From assembly GCA_017525805.1 (NCBI GenBank), contig JAFXSH010000107.1, positions 1 through 11,530 of the forward strand: DNA of 11,530 bases. Reading direction: 5' to 3'. Of the stretch, positions 1 to 6,652 are shown in pieces (the stretch's first letter is position 1; every line of letters begins with the position of its first letter). The translations under genes were made by a program, and so were the position numbers. Source of the stretch: Clostridia bacterium (GTDB lineage: Bacteria > Bacillota_A > Clostridia > Christensenellales > Aristaeellaceae). The notes below the pieces were generated by a model, which saw nothing but the letters and a program-made list of their open reading frames with translations, did no database searches and was not told the origin of the DNA.

Positions 1-1149
1 AAGGGTCTGCCCATGTTCCTGCCCAAAGGCTATACCCTGTGGCAGCAGCTGGAAAACTACATCCGCGACAAGGAACGGCTGCTGGGCTATCAGCACGTGC
101 TGACCCCCTGCGTGGGCACGGTGGACCTGTACAAGACCAGCGGCCACTGGGATCATTACAAGGACAACATGTTCCCCGCCATGGAGGTGGAGGGCGAAGC
201 TTTTGTGCTGCGGCCCATGAACTGCCCCCATCATATGCGCATTTACGCCAACCGGCCCCATTCCTACCGCGATTTGCCCATCCGCATCGGCGAAATCGCC
301 CACGATTTCCGCTTTGAGGCCAGCGGCACCTTGAAGGGCATCGAACGCGGCCGTCACTTCTGCCAGAACGACGCCCACCTGTTCGTCACCCCCGACCAGA
401 TCAAGGACGAGGTCAGCGCCGTGTGCGACCTGATTTTCAGCACCTACAAGGATTTCGGCATCACGGACTATCGCTGCGTCCTGTCCCTGCGCGACCCGGA
501 GGACAAGGTGAAGTACCACCAGGACGACGAAATGTGGGAAAAGGCGGAAAGCGCCCTGCGGGAAGTGCTGACCGAACTGGGCATCCATTTCACGGAAGAA
601 ATCGGCGAAGCGGCTTTCTACGGCCCCAAGCTGGACGTGAACGTGAAGCCCGCTGTGGGCGCGGAATACACCCTGTCCACCTGCCAGCTGGACTTTTGCC
701 TGCCCGCCAAGTTTGATCTGAAATACATCGATAAGGACGGCGTGGAGAAGACTCCTGTGGTGCTGCACCGGGCCATCCTTGGCTCTCTGGACCGCTTCAT
801 GGCTTACCTGATCGAAGAAACCAAGGGCATTTTCCCCGTGTGGCTGGCTCCCGTTCAGGTGAAGGTGCTGCCCGTCAGCGACAAGAGCATGGATTACGCC
901 GAAAAGGTGTATGCCTATTACCGGGATCACGGCTTCCGGGCGGAACTGGACGACCGCAACGAAAAGATCGGCTACAAGATCCGCTACGCCCGCCAGGAAG
1001 ACAAGGTGCCCTACATGATCATCATCGGTGAAAAGGAAATCGCCGAGGGCAACATTTCCGTCCGCGACCGGGAGACCGACCAGACCGCCGTGTACAGCTT
1101 AGAAGATTTCGCCGCCAAGCTGGAAAGCGAAATCAAAGAACGGAAATAA
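1..1149 (+). CDS. thrS: Threonyl-tRNA synthetase (3' part, 5' end outside window)
   Basis: Charges tRNA-Thr with threonine in the cytoplasm. The reading frame is open from base 1 to the TAA at 1147-1149 (382 residues visible). The family is usually about 580-650 residues, so the N-terminal TGS/editing part and the start lie upstream. What is visible is the class II catalytic core and the anticodon-binding domain. The core shows KTSGHWDHYKDNMF, then MNCPHH (Cys zinc ligand), motif 2 around FRFEASGTLKGIERGRHF, QNDAHLF (His zinc ligand), and PVVLHRAILGSLDRF (third zinc-ligand His plus motif 3). The C-terminal domain begins near WLAPVQVKVLPVSDKS and includes DDRNEKIGYKIR. Motif 2 reads GIERGRHFCQNDAH rather than the GLMRVRGFTQDDAH type of E. 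coli, suggesting a divergent ThrS subgroup. A terminator follows directly. Identity is very secure; the subgroup remark is from memory of the family. Confidence 0.97.
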   Translation, partial: KGLPMFLPKGYTLWQQLENYIRDKERLLGYQHVLTPCVGTVDLYKTSGHWDHYKDNMFPAMEVEGEAFVLRPMNCPHHMRIYANRPHSYRDLPIRIGEIAHDFRFEASGTLKGIERGRHFCQNDAHLFVTPDQIKDEVSAVCDLIFSTYKDFGITDYRCVLSLRDPEDKVKYHQDDEMWEKAESALREVLTELGIHFTEEIGEAAFYGPKLDVNVKPAVGAEYTLSTCQLDFCLPAKFDLKYIDKDGVEKTPVVLHRAILGSLDRFMAYLIEETKGIFPVWLAPVQVKVLPVSDKSMDYAEKVYAYYRDHGFRAELDDRNEKIGYKIRYARQEDKVPYMIIIGEKEIAEGNISVRDRETDQTAVYSLEDFAAKLESEIKERK

Positions 1150-1165
1150 GCTCGCTTTCAATCAT

Positions 1166-1198
1166 GAACGCCTCCGCGTTTCGCGGGGGCGTTCTTTT
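1166..1198 (+). terminator. Rho-independent terminator of thrS
   Basis: A 13-bp stem (GAACGCCTCCGCG with CGCGGGGGCGTTC, one G-T wobble) closes a TTT loop and is followed by TTTT at 1195-1198. It begins 16 nt after the thrS stop codon, as expected for an intrinsic terminator that separates thrS from typA. Confidence 0.9.
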
Positions 1199-1242
1199 GG
1201 CGGAAATCCCCTGAAATCAAGGAAAAAACTGAAAATTATCGG

Positions 1243-1272
1243 TTGACAAACGCCGTGGAAACGATATACAAT
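1243..1272 (+). promoter_or_regulatory. Sigma-A-type promoter of typA
   Basis: A perfect -35 box TTGACA is at 1243-1248. The run TATACAAT at 1265-1272 supplies the -10 box, read either as TATACA (16-bp spacer) or TACAAT (18-bp spacer). The start point would fall near 1277-1280, giving a leader of about 35 nt before the typA ATG at 1313. Confidence 0.8.
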
Positions 1273-1277
1273 ATCTT

Positions 1278-1295
1278 GTTGGTTTTTGAACCAAC
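1278..1295 (+). promoter_or_regulatory. Hairpin at the predicted 5' end of the typA mRNA
   Basis: A perfect 7-bp inverted repeat GTTGGTT / AACCAAC with a 4-nt loop lies between the -10 box and the Shine-Dalgarno run GGAGGGAG (1297-1304). The predicted start point coincides with its left arm. The transcript would therefore open with a hairpin that ends one base before the ribosome binding site. As DNA it could instead be an operator. The role is inferred. Confidence 0.5.
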
Positions 1296-1312
1296 TGGAG
1301 GGAGAAACACTT

Positions 1313-3136
1313 ATGATTCGGAACGATATCCGTAATATTGCCATTATCGCCCACGTGGACCACGGCAAGACCACCCTGGTGGACCAGATGCTGCGGCAGG
1401 GCGGCGTTTTCCGGCAAAACCAGCAGGTAGCGGAGCGCGTGATGGACTCCAACGACCTGGAGCGGGAACGCGGGATCACCATTTTGGCCAAGAATACCGC
1501 CGTGCATTATGGCAACGCCAAAATTAACATCGTGGACACCCCCGGCCACGCCGATTTCGGCGGCGAGGTGGAGCGGGTTTTGAAAATGGTGGACGGCGTG
1601 CTGCTGCTGGTGGACAGCTTTGAAGGCCCCATGCCCCAGACCCGCTTCGTGCTGCAAAAGGCGTTAGGGTTAAAGCTTCCCGTGCTGCTGGTGGTCAATA
1701 AGGTGGACAGGCCGGATGCCCGGTGCGAAGAAGTGGTGGACGAATTGGTGGACCTGCTCATCGAGCTGGACGCCGACCCGGAAACCCTGGACCGGCCCAT
1801 TATTTACGCCTCCGCCCGGCAGGGCACGGCCACCCTGGACCTTTCCCAGCCCGGCACCGACCTGCGGCCCCTTTTTGATACCATTATGAAGTATATCCCC
1901 GCCCCCGAGGGCGACCCGGACGGCCCCGCCCAGGTGCTGATTTCCACCATCGACTATAACGATTATGTGGGCCGCATCGGCATTGGCCGCATCAACCGGG
2001 GCACGTTAAAGGATAACATGATGGTTGTGCGGTGCAACGCCGAAAACGATCAGATATCCGCCCCCTGGCGGCTGACCGGCCTTTCCCTGTACGACGGCTT
2101 AAAGCGCGTGGGCGCGGAGCAGGTGAGCATGGGGGATATCGTGGCCCTGACCGGCCTTGCCGACATTTCCATCGGCGATACGGTGTGCGATCCCACCACC
2201 CCGGAACCTCTGCCCTTCGTGGCCATTACCGAACCCACCGTGACCATGACCTTCTCCGTCAACGATTCGCCTTTCGCGGGCCGGGAAGGCCAGTATGTGA
2301 CCAGCCGCCATCTGCGGGCCCGGCTGTACCGGGAAATCGAAACCGACGTAAGTCTGCGCGTGAAGGACGGGGAGACCCCGGACCAGTTTGAAGTTTGGGG
2401 ACGCGGCGAACTGCACCTGTCCATCCTCATCGAAACCATGCGGCGCGAGGGCTACGAGTTCCAGGTGAGCAAGCCCGAGGTGATTTATAAATATGAGGAT
2501 GGCCGCAAGCAGGAGCCCATCGAGCGCATGGTGGCCGACGTGCCCCAGGCCTACGCGGGCGCTGTGATCGAAAAGATCGGCCGCCGCCGGGGCACCCTGG
2601 AATCCATGGGCGGCAGTGATCGGGTGCGTTTGGAATTCCTGGTGCCGAGCCGGGGCCTCTTCGGCTATCGCAGCGAGTTTATGACCGATACCCGGGGCGA
2701 GGGCATCATGAGCGCCGTGTTCGATCATTACGAAGATTACAAGGGCGATATTCCTCACCGGAACGTGGGCGCGCTGGTCTGCTATGAAACGGGTGAAACC
2801 ACGCAATATGCCCTGTTCAATGTGCAGGATCGCGGCACCCTGTTCCTTGGCAGCCAGGTACCGGTGTACGGCGGTATGATCTGCGGCGAAAGCAGCCGCC
2901 CCGGCGATATCGTGGTGAACGTGTGCAAGGCCAAGCACGTGACCAACATGCGCAACGCCTCCGCTTCGGAAGACAGCCTGCGCCTGGTGTCCGTGCATCC
3001 GCTCACCCTGGAAGAATGCCTCGAATTCATCGACGATGACGAATTGCTGGAAATCACCCCCAAGTCCCTGCGCATGCGCAAACGGGAATTGAGCCACGAG
3101 CAGCGGGCCAAGGCCGCCGCCAGGGCGAAGCAATAA
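1313..3136 (+). CDS. typA: Ribosome-associated GTPase TypA/BipA
   Basis: Translational GTPase of the EF-G/LepA superfamily that binds ribosomes and supports 50S assembly and growth under stress or cold. The ATG at 1313 is chosen because GGAGGGAG (1297-1304) lies 8 nt upstream. An in-frame TTG at 1286 would put the SD inside the gene. The product is 607 residues, the same size I recall for E. coli BipA. All G motifs are intact: G1 AHVDHGKT (13-20), G2 Thr in RGITI (53-57), G3 DTPGH (75-79), G4 NKVD (129-132), G5 SAR (167-169). After these come the EF-Tu-like domain 2, two EF-G-like domains ([30 protein letters not shown]) and the BipA-specific C-terminal domain ending in a basic tail ([20 protein letters not shown]). 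It has its own promoter, and repeat copy A plus a terminator follow it. Confidence 0.98.
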   Translation: MIRNDIRNIAIIAHVDHGKTTLVDQMLRQGGVFRQNQQVAERVMDSNDLERERGITILAKNTAVHYGNAKINIVDTPGHADFGGEVERVLKMVDGVLLLVDSFEGPMPQTRFVLQKALGLKLPVLLVVNKVDRPDARCEEVVDELVDLLIELDADPETLDRPIIYASARQGTATLDLSQPGTDLRPLFDTIMKYIPAPEGDPDGPAQVLISTIDYNDYVGRIGIGRINRGTLKDNMMVVRCNAENDQISAPWRLTGLSLYDGLKRVGAEQVSMGDIVALTGLADISIGDTVCDPTTPEPLPFVAITEPTVTMTFSVNDSPFAGREGQYVTSRHLRARLYREIETDVSLRVKDGETPDQFEVWGRGELHLSILIETMRREGYEFQVSKPEVIYKYEDGRKQEPIERMVADVPQAYAGAVIEKIGRRRGTLESMGGSDRVRLEFLVPSRGLFGYRSEFMTDTRGEGIMSAVFDHYEDYKGDIPHRNVGALVCYETGETTQYALFNVQDRGTLFLGSQVPVYGGMICGESSRPGDIVVNVCKAKHVTNMRNASASEDSLRLVSVHPLTLEECLEFIDDDELLEITPKSLRMRKRELSHEQRAKAAARAKQ

Positions 3137-3143
3137 GGAATTA

Positions 3144-3214
3144 TGCGGGGGGAACCTCTCTTTGGAGGCCAAAGAGAGGTTCCCCCCATACCCCCTTCCG
3201 AGAAATCCATAAAG
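3144..3214 (+). repeat. Palindromic dispersed repeat, copy A
   Basis: A perfect 19-bp inverted repeat (3147-3165 with 3169-3187, loop AGG) starts 10 nt after the typA stop. It is followed by ATA and a tail CCCCCTTCC-G-AGAAA-T-CCATAAAG. The whole 71-nt unit aligns without gaps to 6637-6567 on the other strand, with 12 differences by hand count. A weaker stem follows (AAAGGA 3211-3216 with TCCTTT 3223-3228, then a T run to 3232). No transposase or direct flanking repeat is visible. It may act as an mRNA 3' structure or be a REP/MITE-like element. Confidence 0.85.
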
Positions 3215-3248
3215 GATAGCATTCCTTTTTTTCTCCAAAGGATTAAGA

Positions 3249-3286
3249 AAGTGGCAGATGTAGAATAATACATCCGCCACTTTTTT
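3249..3286. terminator. Bidirectional terminator between typA and the HAD gene
   Basis: A 14-bp stem AAGTGGCAGATGTA / TACATCCGCCACTT with one A-C mismatch encloses the loop GAATAA. On + it is followed by six T (3281-3286). On - it reads out into a run of T and C (TTTCTT). It lies between the convergent 3' ends of typA (3136) and the HAD gene (3294), so it probably serves both. Confidence 0.85.
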
Positions 3287-3293
3287 GCTACCT

Positions 3294-3926
3294 TTATAGG
3301 AAGATACCAGAAAGCTCTGTCAAGGAATCAATGGTATAATCCGGCCTATATTCCGGGCCTTTGGGGATTTGCAGAGCGCCGAAGCCCTGGCGGAACCACA
3401 CGGTTTTCATGCCCAGGGCTTTGGCGGGGGCAATATCATTGTCCAGCCGGTCGCCGATCATAACGGATTCCTCCGGGGCGCATCCGGCCAGGGAAAGCGC
3501 GTAACGGAAAAGCGCGGGATCAGGCTTTAATGCACCCGCTTCCCAGGAGGAAGCCACCGCTGTAAAATAAGGAAGGATGCCCCATTCCCGAAGGCGTTCT
3601 TTCAAGCCCTTCGCCTGATTGGCGATGACGCCCAAGGCGTATTTTTGCGAAAGCGCCGCCAAAACAGCGGGGACTTCCGGGTACAGGGTTTCCAGTTCAC
3701 CGCGGAAGGGCGCGGCTTGGGTAAAACCGTATTTTTTCACCACCGCGCGGTATTGGGGCAGGTACTGCCGGGAAGCCTCCTGAATCTCCCGGTAAATGTC
3801 CCCGGCGGTGAGACCCAGGGCCCGGGCTTCCGGCATGTCTGCCTGCTCCCGGCAGCGGGCTTCCCACACGGCGCCTTCGTCCACTAATGTATAACCAACA
3901 TCGAAAAACAAATAACGAATGGACAT
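3294..3926 (-). CDS. HAD-like protein with atypical catalytic motifs
   Basis: A 210-residue haloacid-dehalogenase-superfamily protein with a helical cap between motifs I and II, by layout a cytoplasmic phosphatase-type fold. Motif I is FFDVGYTLVD: Asp9 is the would-be nucleophile, but the usual acid/base Asp two residues later is Gly11. Motif II reads LGVIANQ (99-104 region) with Ala102 where Ser/Thr is normal. Motif III Lys134 (GALKPDP) and motif IV GDRLDND (Asp159, Asp164) are intact. Activity on an ordinary phosphate ester is therefore doubtful and the substrate is unknown. The start at 3926 has AAAGGAGG 4 nt upstream, overlapping the TGA of the preceding dihydrouridine synthase gene. It is the last gene of the four-gene cluster and ends at the bidirectional terminator. 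Confidence 0.9.
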   Translation of the reverse strand: MSIRYLFFDVGYTLVDEGAVWEARCREQADMPEARALGLTAGDIYREIQEASRQYLPQYRAVVKKYGFTQAAPFRGELETLYPEVPAVLAALSQKYALGVIANQAKGLKERLREWGILPYFTAVASSWEAGALKPDPALFRYALSLAGCAPEESVMIGDRLDNDIAPAKALGMKTVWFRQGFGALQIPKGPEYRPDYTIDSLTELSGIFL

Positions 3927-3937
3927 TTTGCCTCCTT

Positions 3938-4897
3938 TCAGGCGGGCGGGATGAAGCGGGGATCATCCAGCAATGTGCTTTCGGCGAACAAGCGGGCGGC
4001 GGCGTCCGTGTATTCCTCTGGGGTAGTGGCCTTCCGCAGGGCGCGGCGGACGGGGGAGGGGCAGTCCACCGCGTAAAGCAGATAGCCCATGAGGCCATGC
4101 ATCCTGCCCACTGCCGCGTGCTTTGGCCAGTATTTCAGGTATTCGTAATACAGCCGGTCATGAAAGGCGCGCAGGGATTCCAGCGTCAGCTTTTCCCCAC
4201 CTTGAATGGTTTGAGCTAAAGCGGGATTGGTGAGCAGCCCCCGGCCTAACATCCATCCCGCGCCGCCGGAATCGCTTTCCGCGAAATCCCGGCAGTTCCT
4301 TTCGCAGAGCAGATCGCCGTTGTAAATCACGGGGAAAGGGGCCGCTTCCACCGCCTGGCGGTAAAAACCCCGGTGAGGCGCGCCGTGGTAAAATTCCCGG
4401 CAGGTGCGTGGATGCAAGATCCATTCATGCACGGGATAGCGGCAGAAAACGTTTAGCAGCCGGGGCCATTCCTCCTGGCTTTCCCAGCCTGCCCGAGTTT
4501 TCAGGGAAACGGGACAGGGGGCTTTTTCATACACCGCGTCCAGGAAGCGGGCCAGGGCATCCGGGTCCCGCAGCATGCCCGCGCCCTTGCCCTTGGCCGT
4601 TACCGTGCCGGAGGGGCAGCCCAAGTTCAGGTTCACTTCGGTGTAGCCCGCGTCCCGAAGCAGCCTTGCCATATCCAGAAAACGGTCCGCGTCCTTTGCC
4701 AGGATTTGGGGCACAGCGGGCACCCCGGCGTTTTCCTTGGGAGAAAAATCCGCCTGCTGGCGGCTGGTAAAGCTTAAGGATTGGGAAGGACTGATAAAGG
4801 GCATAAAGTATTTTTCCACCCCGCCGAAAACGGCGTGATGCACCCGGCGATAGATGGCGTCGGTAAACCCTTCCAGGGGAGCGAAATACAGCTTCAT
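3938..4897 (-). CDS. tRNA-dihydrouridine synthase (Dus family)
   Basis: Flavoenzyme that reduces specific uridines in the tRNA D-loop (or neighbouring positions) to dihydrouridine using FMN and NAD(P)H. The product is 319 residues, the normal family size. Visible signatures: N-terminal FAPLEGFTD (FMN-binding strand of the TIM barrel), NLNLGCPSGTV with the catalytic Cys94, the glycine-rich KGKGAGML after it, SLKTRAGW (the conserved Lys/Arg strand), ILHPRTCREFYHG, VIYNGDL and MLGRGLLTNPAL near the phosphate-binding end. The C-terminal helical RNA-binding part covers roughly residues 230-319. The ATG overlaps the stop of the YolD-like gene as ATGA, which predicts translational coupling. It precedes the HAD gene by 11 nt. 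The positional specificity (DusA/B/C type) cannot be assigned from sequence alone. Confidence 0.95.
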   Translation of the reverse strand: MKLYFAPLEGFTDAIYRRVHHAVFGGVEKYFMPFISPSQSLSFTSRQQADFSPKENAGVPAVPQILAKDADRFLDMARLLRDAGYTEVNLNLGCPSGTVTAKGKGAGMLRDPDALARFLDAVYEKAPCPVSLKTRAGWESQEEWPRLLNVFCRYPVHEWILHPRTCREFYHGAPHRGFYRQAVEAAPFPVIYNGDLLCERNCRDFAESDSGGAGWMLGRGLLTNPALAQTIQGGEKLTLESLRAFHDRLYYEYLKYWPKHAAVGRMHGLMGYLLYAVDCPSPVRRALRKATTPEEYTDAAARLFAESTLLDDPRFIPPA

Positions 4898-5325
4898 GAA
4901 TCTTCGTTTCCTTGTGTAAAAATCGACCCGGACAGCGCGGAGATGGCATCTAAGGAAATGACTGTTCCGCCCTCGAGCACCAGTTCCCGTTCACTTAGCC
5001 TGATTCTTTTGAACCTTTCCGTGAGCGTCACATACGCGCCGCCCTGCTTGCGGGGGTCCGGCTGAAAATAGGTGACGGTGATCAGCGGATGGTTGGGGGC
5101 GGCGATCAGCCGCCGCAGCTTTTCGTCCAGCTCCTTCAGTTCCCATTCGCCCAGATCCGTCTTTTGTTCCGTGGGCCGAGCGGATTCGGCGATGGCAGCG
5201 TCGTAGCCCGTGAGGGCCGCGAAGGGAGAAAACTGGGCGGCGCGCTCTAAGGGCGGCATAGGACGGTGGGTGGGGGAGATGGGACGGGGCAAATGCAGGA
5301 TATCGTCGTAGCGTTGAGCATCCAT
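4894..5325 (-). CDS. YolD-like protein
   Basis: A 143-residue protein of the YolD-like family, which is often encoded beside Y-family (UvrX/YqjW) polymerases and suspected to be an accessory factor, though its biochemistry is not established. Recognisable parts: the N-terminal RYDDILHLP, then PPLERAAQFSPFAALTGYDA (residues 25-43), the most typical family signature. A charged helix follows (WELKELDEKLRRLI), then ITVTYFQPDPRKQGGAYVT and a beta-rich end. The start at 5325 is chosen over an upstream in-frame ATG at 5514, because the latter runs deep into the AKR gene while TGAGG (overlapping the AKR stop) lies 6 nt before 5325. The gene sits 8 nt after the AKR gene and overlaps the Dus gene by 4 nt. 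The polymerase gene is only 1.3 kb upstream on the same strand but not adjacent. Confidence 0.88.
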   Translation of the reverse strand: MDAQRYDDILHLPRPISPTHRPMPPLERAAQFSPFAALTGYDAAIAESARPTEQKTDLGEWELKELDEKLRRLIAAPNHPLITVTYFQPDPRKQGGAYVTLTERFKRIRLSERELVLEGGTVISLDAISALSGSIFTQGNEDS

Positions 5326-5333
5326 TTTGCGCC

Positions 5334-6512
5334 TCAGTATTTCATAAAGGTTTTGAGTACTTTGATTCCAACGGAATAGCCGGGGAATTCCAGCGTCCTT
5401 TTGGCCTGTTTCAGCATTTCCCGGATGGGGATTTGCTGGGGACAATGCTTTTCGCAATGGCCGCACTGGATGCACATGCCCGCGCCGGTGCTGTTTTTGC
5501 GCAGGGCGGTGCACATGAAGTATTCCCGCCAGCCCGCCATTTTTCCGTCGGTGTAGAACCGATTATAGGCGGCGAAAATGCCGGGGATATCCACCTGATG
5601 GGGGCAGGGCATGCAGTAACGGCAGCCTGTGCAGCCCACTTTCATGCGGGCGTTGATGGCGGTTTTTACGGTTTCGATGAGGGCAAAGTCCTGTTCCGTG
5701 AATTCCCCGGGCCGGGCCTCGCCGGCGGCACGGAGGTTTTCTTGTACCATTTCCAGGGAATTCATGCCGGAAAGCACGCAGGTGACCTCCGGCTGGTTCC
5801 ACAGCCAGCGGAAGCCCCATTCCGCTGGGGCGCGGTGGCGGGGATCGGCGGCAAAGGCCTTCACGGCATCGGGAGGCAGATGATTGACCAGCCTGCCGCC
5901 CCGCAGGGGTTCCATGATGATCACGGGCAGGCCCTTTTGAGACGCGTATTTCAGGCCTGTCACCCCGGCCTGGGAGTGCTCGTCCAAGTAGTTATATTGG
6001 ATTTGGCAGAAATCCCAGTCGTAGGCGTCGATGAGATGGCAGAACATGTCCGAATTGCCGTGATAGGAAAAGCCCGCCCGCCTGATTTCTCCGCTGGCCT
6101 TTTTTGACGCCAGCCAGTCGGCTATGCCCAAGTCCTTGATCCGTTCCCAGGATTTCACGTCGTTGAGCATGTGCATCAGGTAATAATCGATATGATCGGT
6201 TTGCAGGCGGCGCAGCTGCTCCTGAAAGTATTTTTCCATATCATCGGGCTTTTTCAGATAATAGTGGGGCAGCTTGGTGGCGATATTGATTTTATCCCGG
6301 ATTCCGTTGCGGGCCAGGATTTCGCCCAAGGCCGCTTCGCTGCCCGCGTAAACGTAGGCGGTATCAAAGTAATTCACCCCGCCCTGATAGGCGGCCATGA
6401 TTTCCTTTTCCGCCTTGTCCAGGTCGATTTTCCCGCCTTTGGCGGTAAAGCGCATACAGCCGTAGCCCAAGATGGAGAGGGGATTGCCGGAACGGTCATT
6501 GCGGTATTGCAT
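5334..6512 (-). CDS. Aldo/keto reductase with C-terminal 2x[4Fe-4S] domain
   Basis: A 392-residue two-part oxidoreductase. Residues 1-280 form an aldo/keto reductase barrel with the full catalytic tetrad Asp50, Tyr55, Lys80 and His114 (FDTAYVYAGSE, IATKLP, DYYLMH). Residues 294-357 hold two ferredoxin-like cysteine groups: Cys294/297/300/303 (GCTGCRYCMPCP) and Cys347/350/353/357 (CIQCGHCEKHCP), expected to carry two [4Fe-4S] clusters. The family is common in anaerobes; the physiological substrate and electron partner are unknown. The start at 6512 has AAGGA 8 nt upstream; the longer frame starting at 6554 has no such site. It heads the AKR-YolD-Dus-HAD cluster. I see no strong promoter between 6513 and 6566; TTGTAT with TGTAGA at 17-bp spacing is only a weak candidate. 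Transcription may partly come from the polymerase gene. Confidence 0.93.
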   Translation of the reverse strand: MQYRNDRSGNPLSILGYGCMRFTAKGGKIDLDKAEKEIMAAYQGGVNYFDTAYVYAGSEAALGEILARNGIRDKINIATKLPHYYLKKPDDMEKYFQEQLRRLQTDHIDYYLMHMLNDVKSWERIKDLGIADWLASKKASGEIRRAGFSYHGNSDMFCHLIDAYDWDFCQIQYNYLDEHSQAGVTGLKYASQKGLPVIIMEPLRGGRLVNHLPPDAVKAFAADPRHRAPAEWGFRWLWNQPEVTCVLSGMNSLEMVQENLRAAGEARPGEFTEQDFALIETVKTAINARMKVGCTGCRYCMPCPHQVDIPGIFAAYNRFYTDGKMAGWREYFMCTALRKNSTGAGMCIQCGHCEKHCPQQIPIREMLKQAKRTLEFPGYSVGIKVLKTFMKY

Positions 6513-6566
6513 GGTCAGCATCCTTTCTACAATTGGTGATAACAAGAAATACAATCGAAAAAATCT

Positions 6567-6637
6567 CTTTATGGCTTTCTTGGAAGGGGGTCTGGGGGAA
6601 ACCGTTCTTTGGCCCCCAAAGAACGGTTTCCCCCAGA
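6567..6637 (-). repeat. Palindromic dispersed repeat, copy B
   Basis: A perfect 22-bp inverted repeat (6591-6612 with 6616-6637, 3-nt loop) starts 15 nt after the stop of the polymerase gene. On the - strand the tail CCCCCTTCC-A-AGAAA-G-CCATAAAG follows, then six T (6563-6558). It is the same unit and orientation relative to the upstream stop codon as copy A after typA. Three stem pairs differ from copy A with base pairing kept. It could terminate or attenuate polymerase-gene transcripts before the AKR gene. Confidence 0.85.
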
Positions 6638-6652
6638 AATATCCCCACGTCC

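Noticed and set aside
1286..1312. TTG start nine codons upstream for typA
   Set aside because: The Shine-Dalgarno run would be inside the coding region and the TTG lies in the hairpin loop. Starting at 1313 gives the normal family length of 607.
3144..3214. Repeat copy A as an insertion sequence or CRISPR-like unit
   Set aside because: No transposase gene, no target-site duplication visible, and only two copies on opposite strands rather than a spaced array.
2099..3280. A 393-codon open frame on - opposite typA
   Set aside because: Same antisense artefact (His/Gly/Ala-rich, no domain); it overlaps typA and runs through the terminator and the repeat.
5326..5514. Longer N-terminus for the YolD-like protein (start at 5514)
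   Set aside because: The extra 63 residues lie wholly over the AKR gene, including its iron-sulfur coding part, and lack family similarity; a good SD marks 5325.
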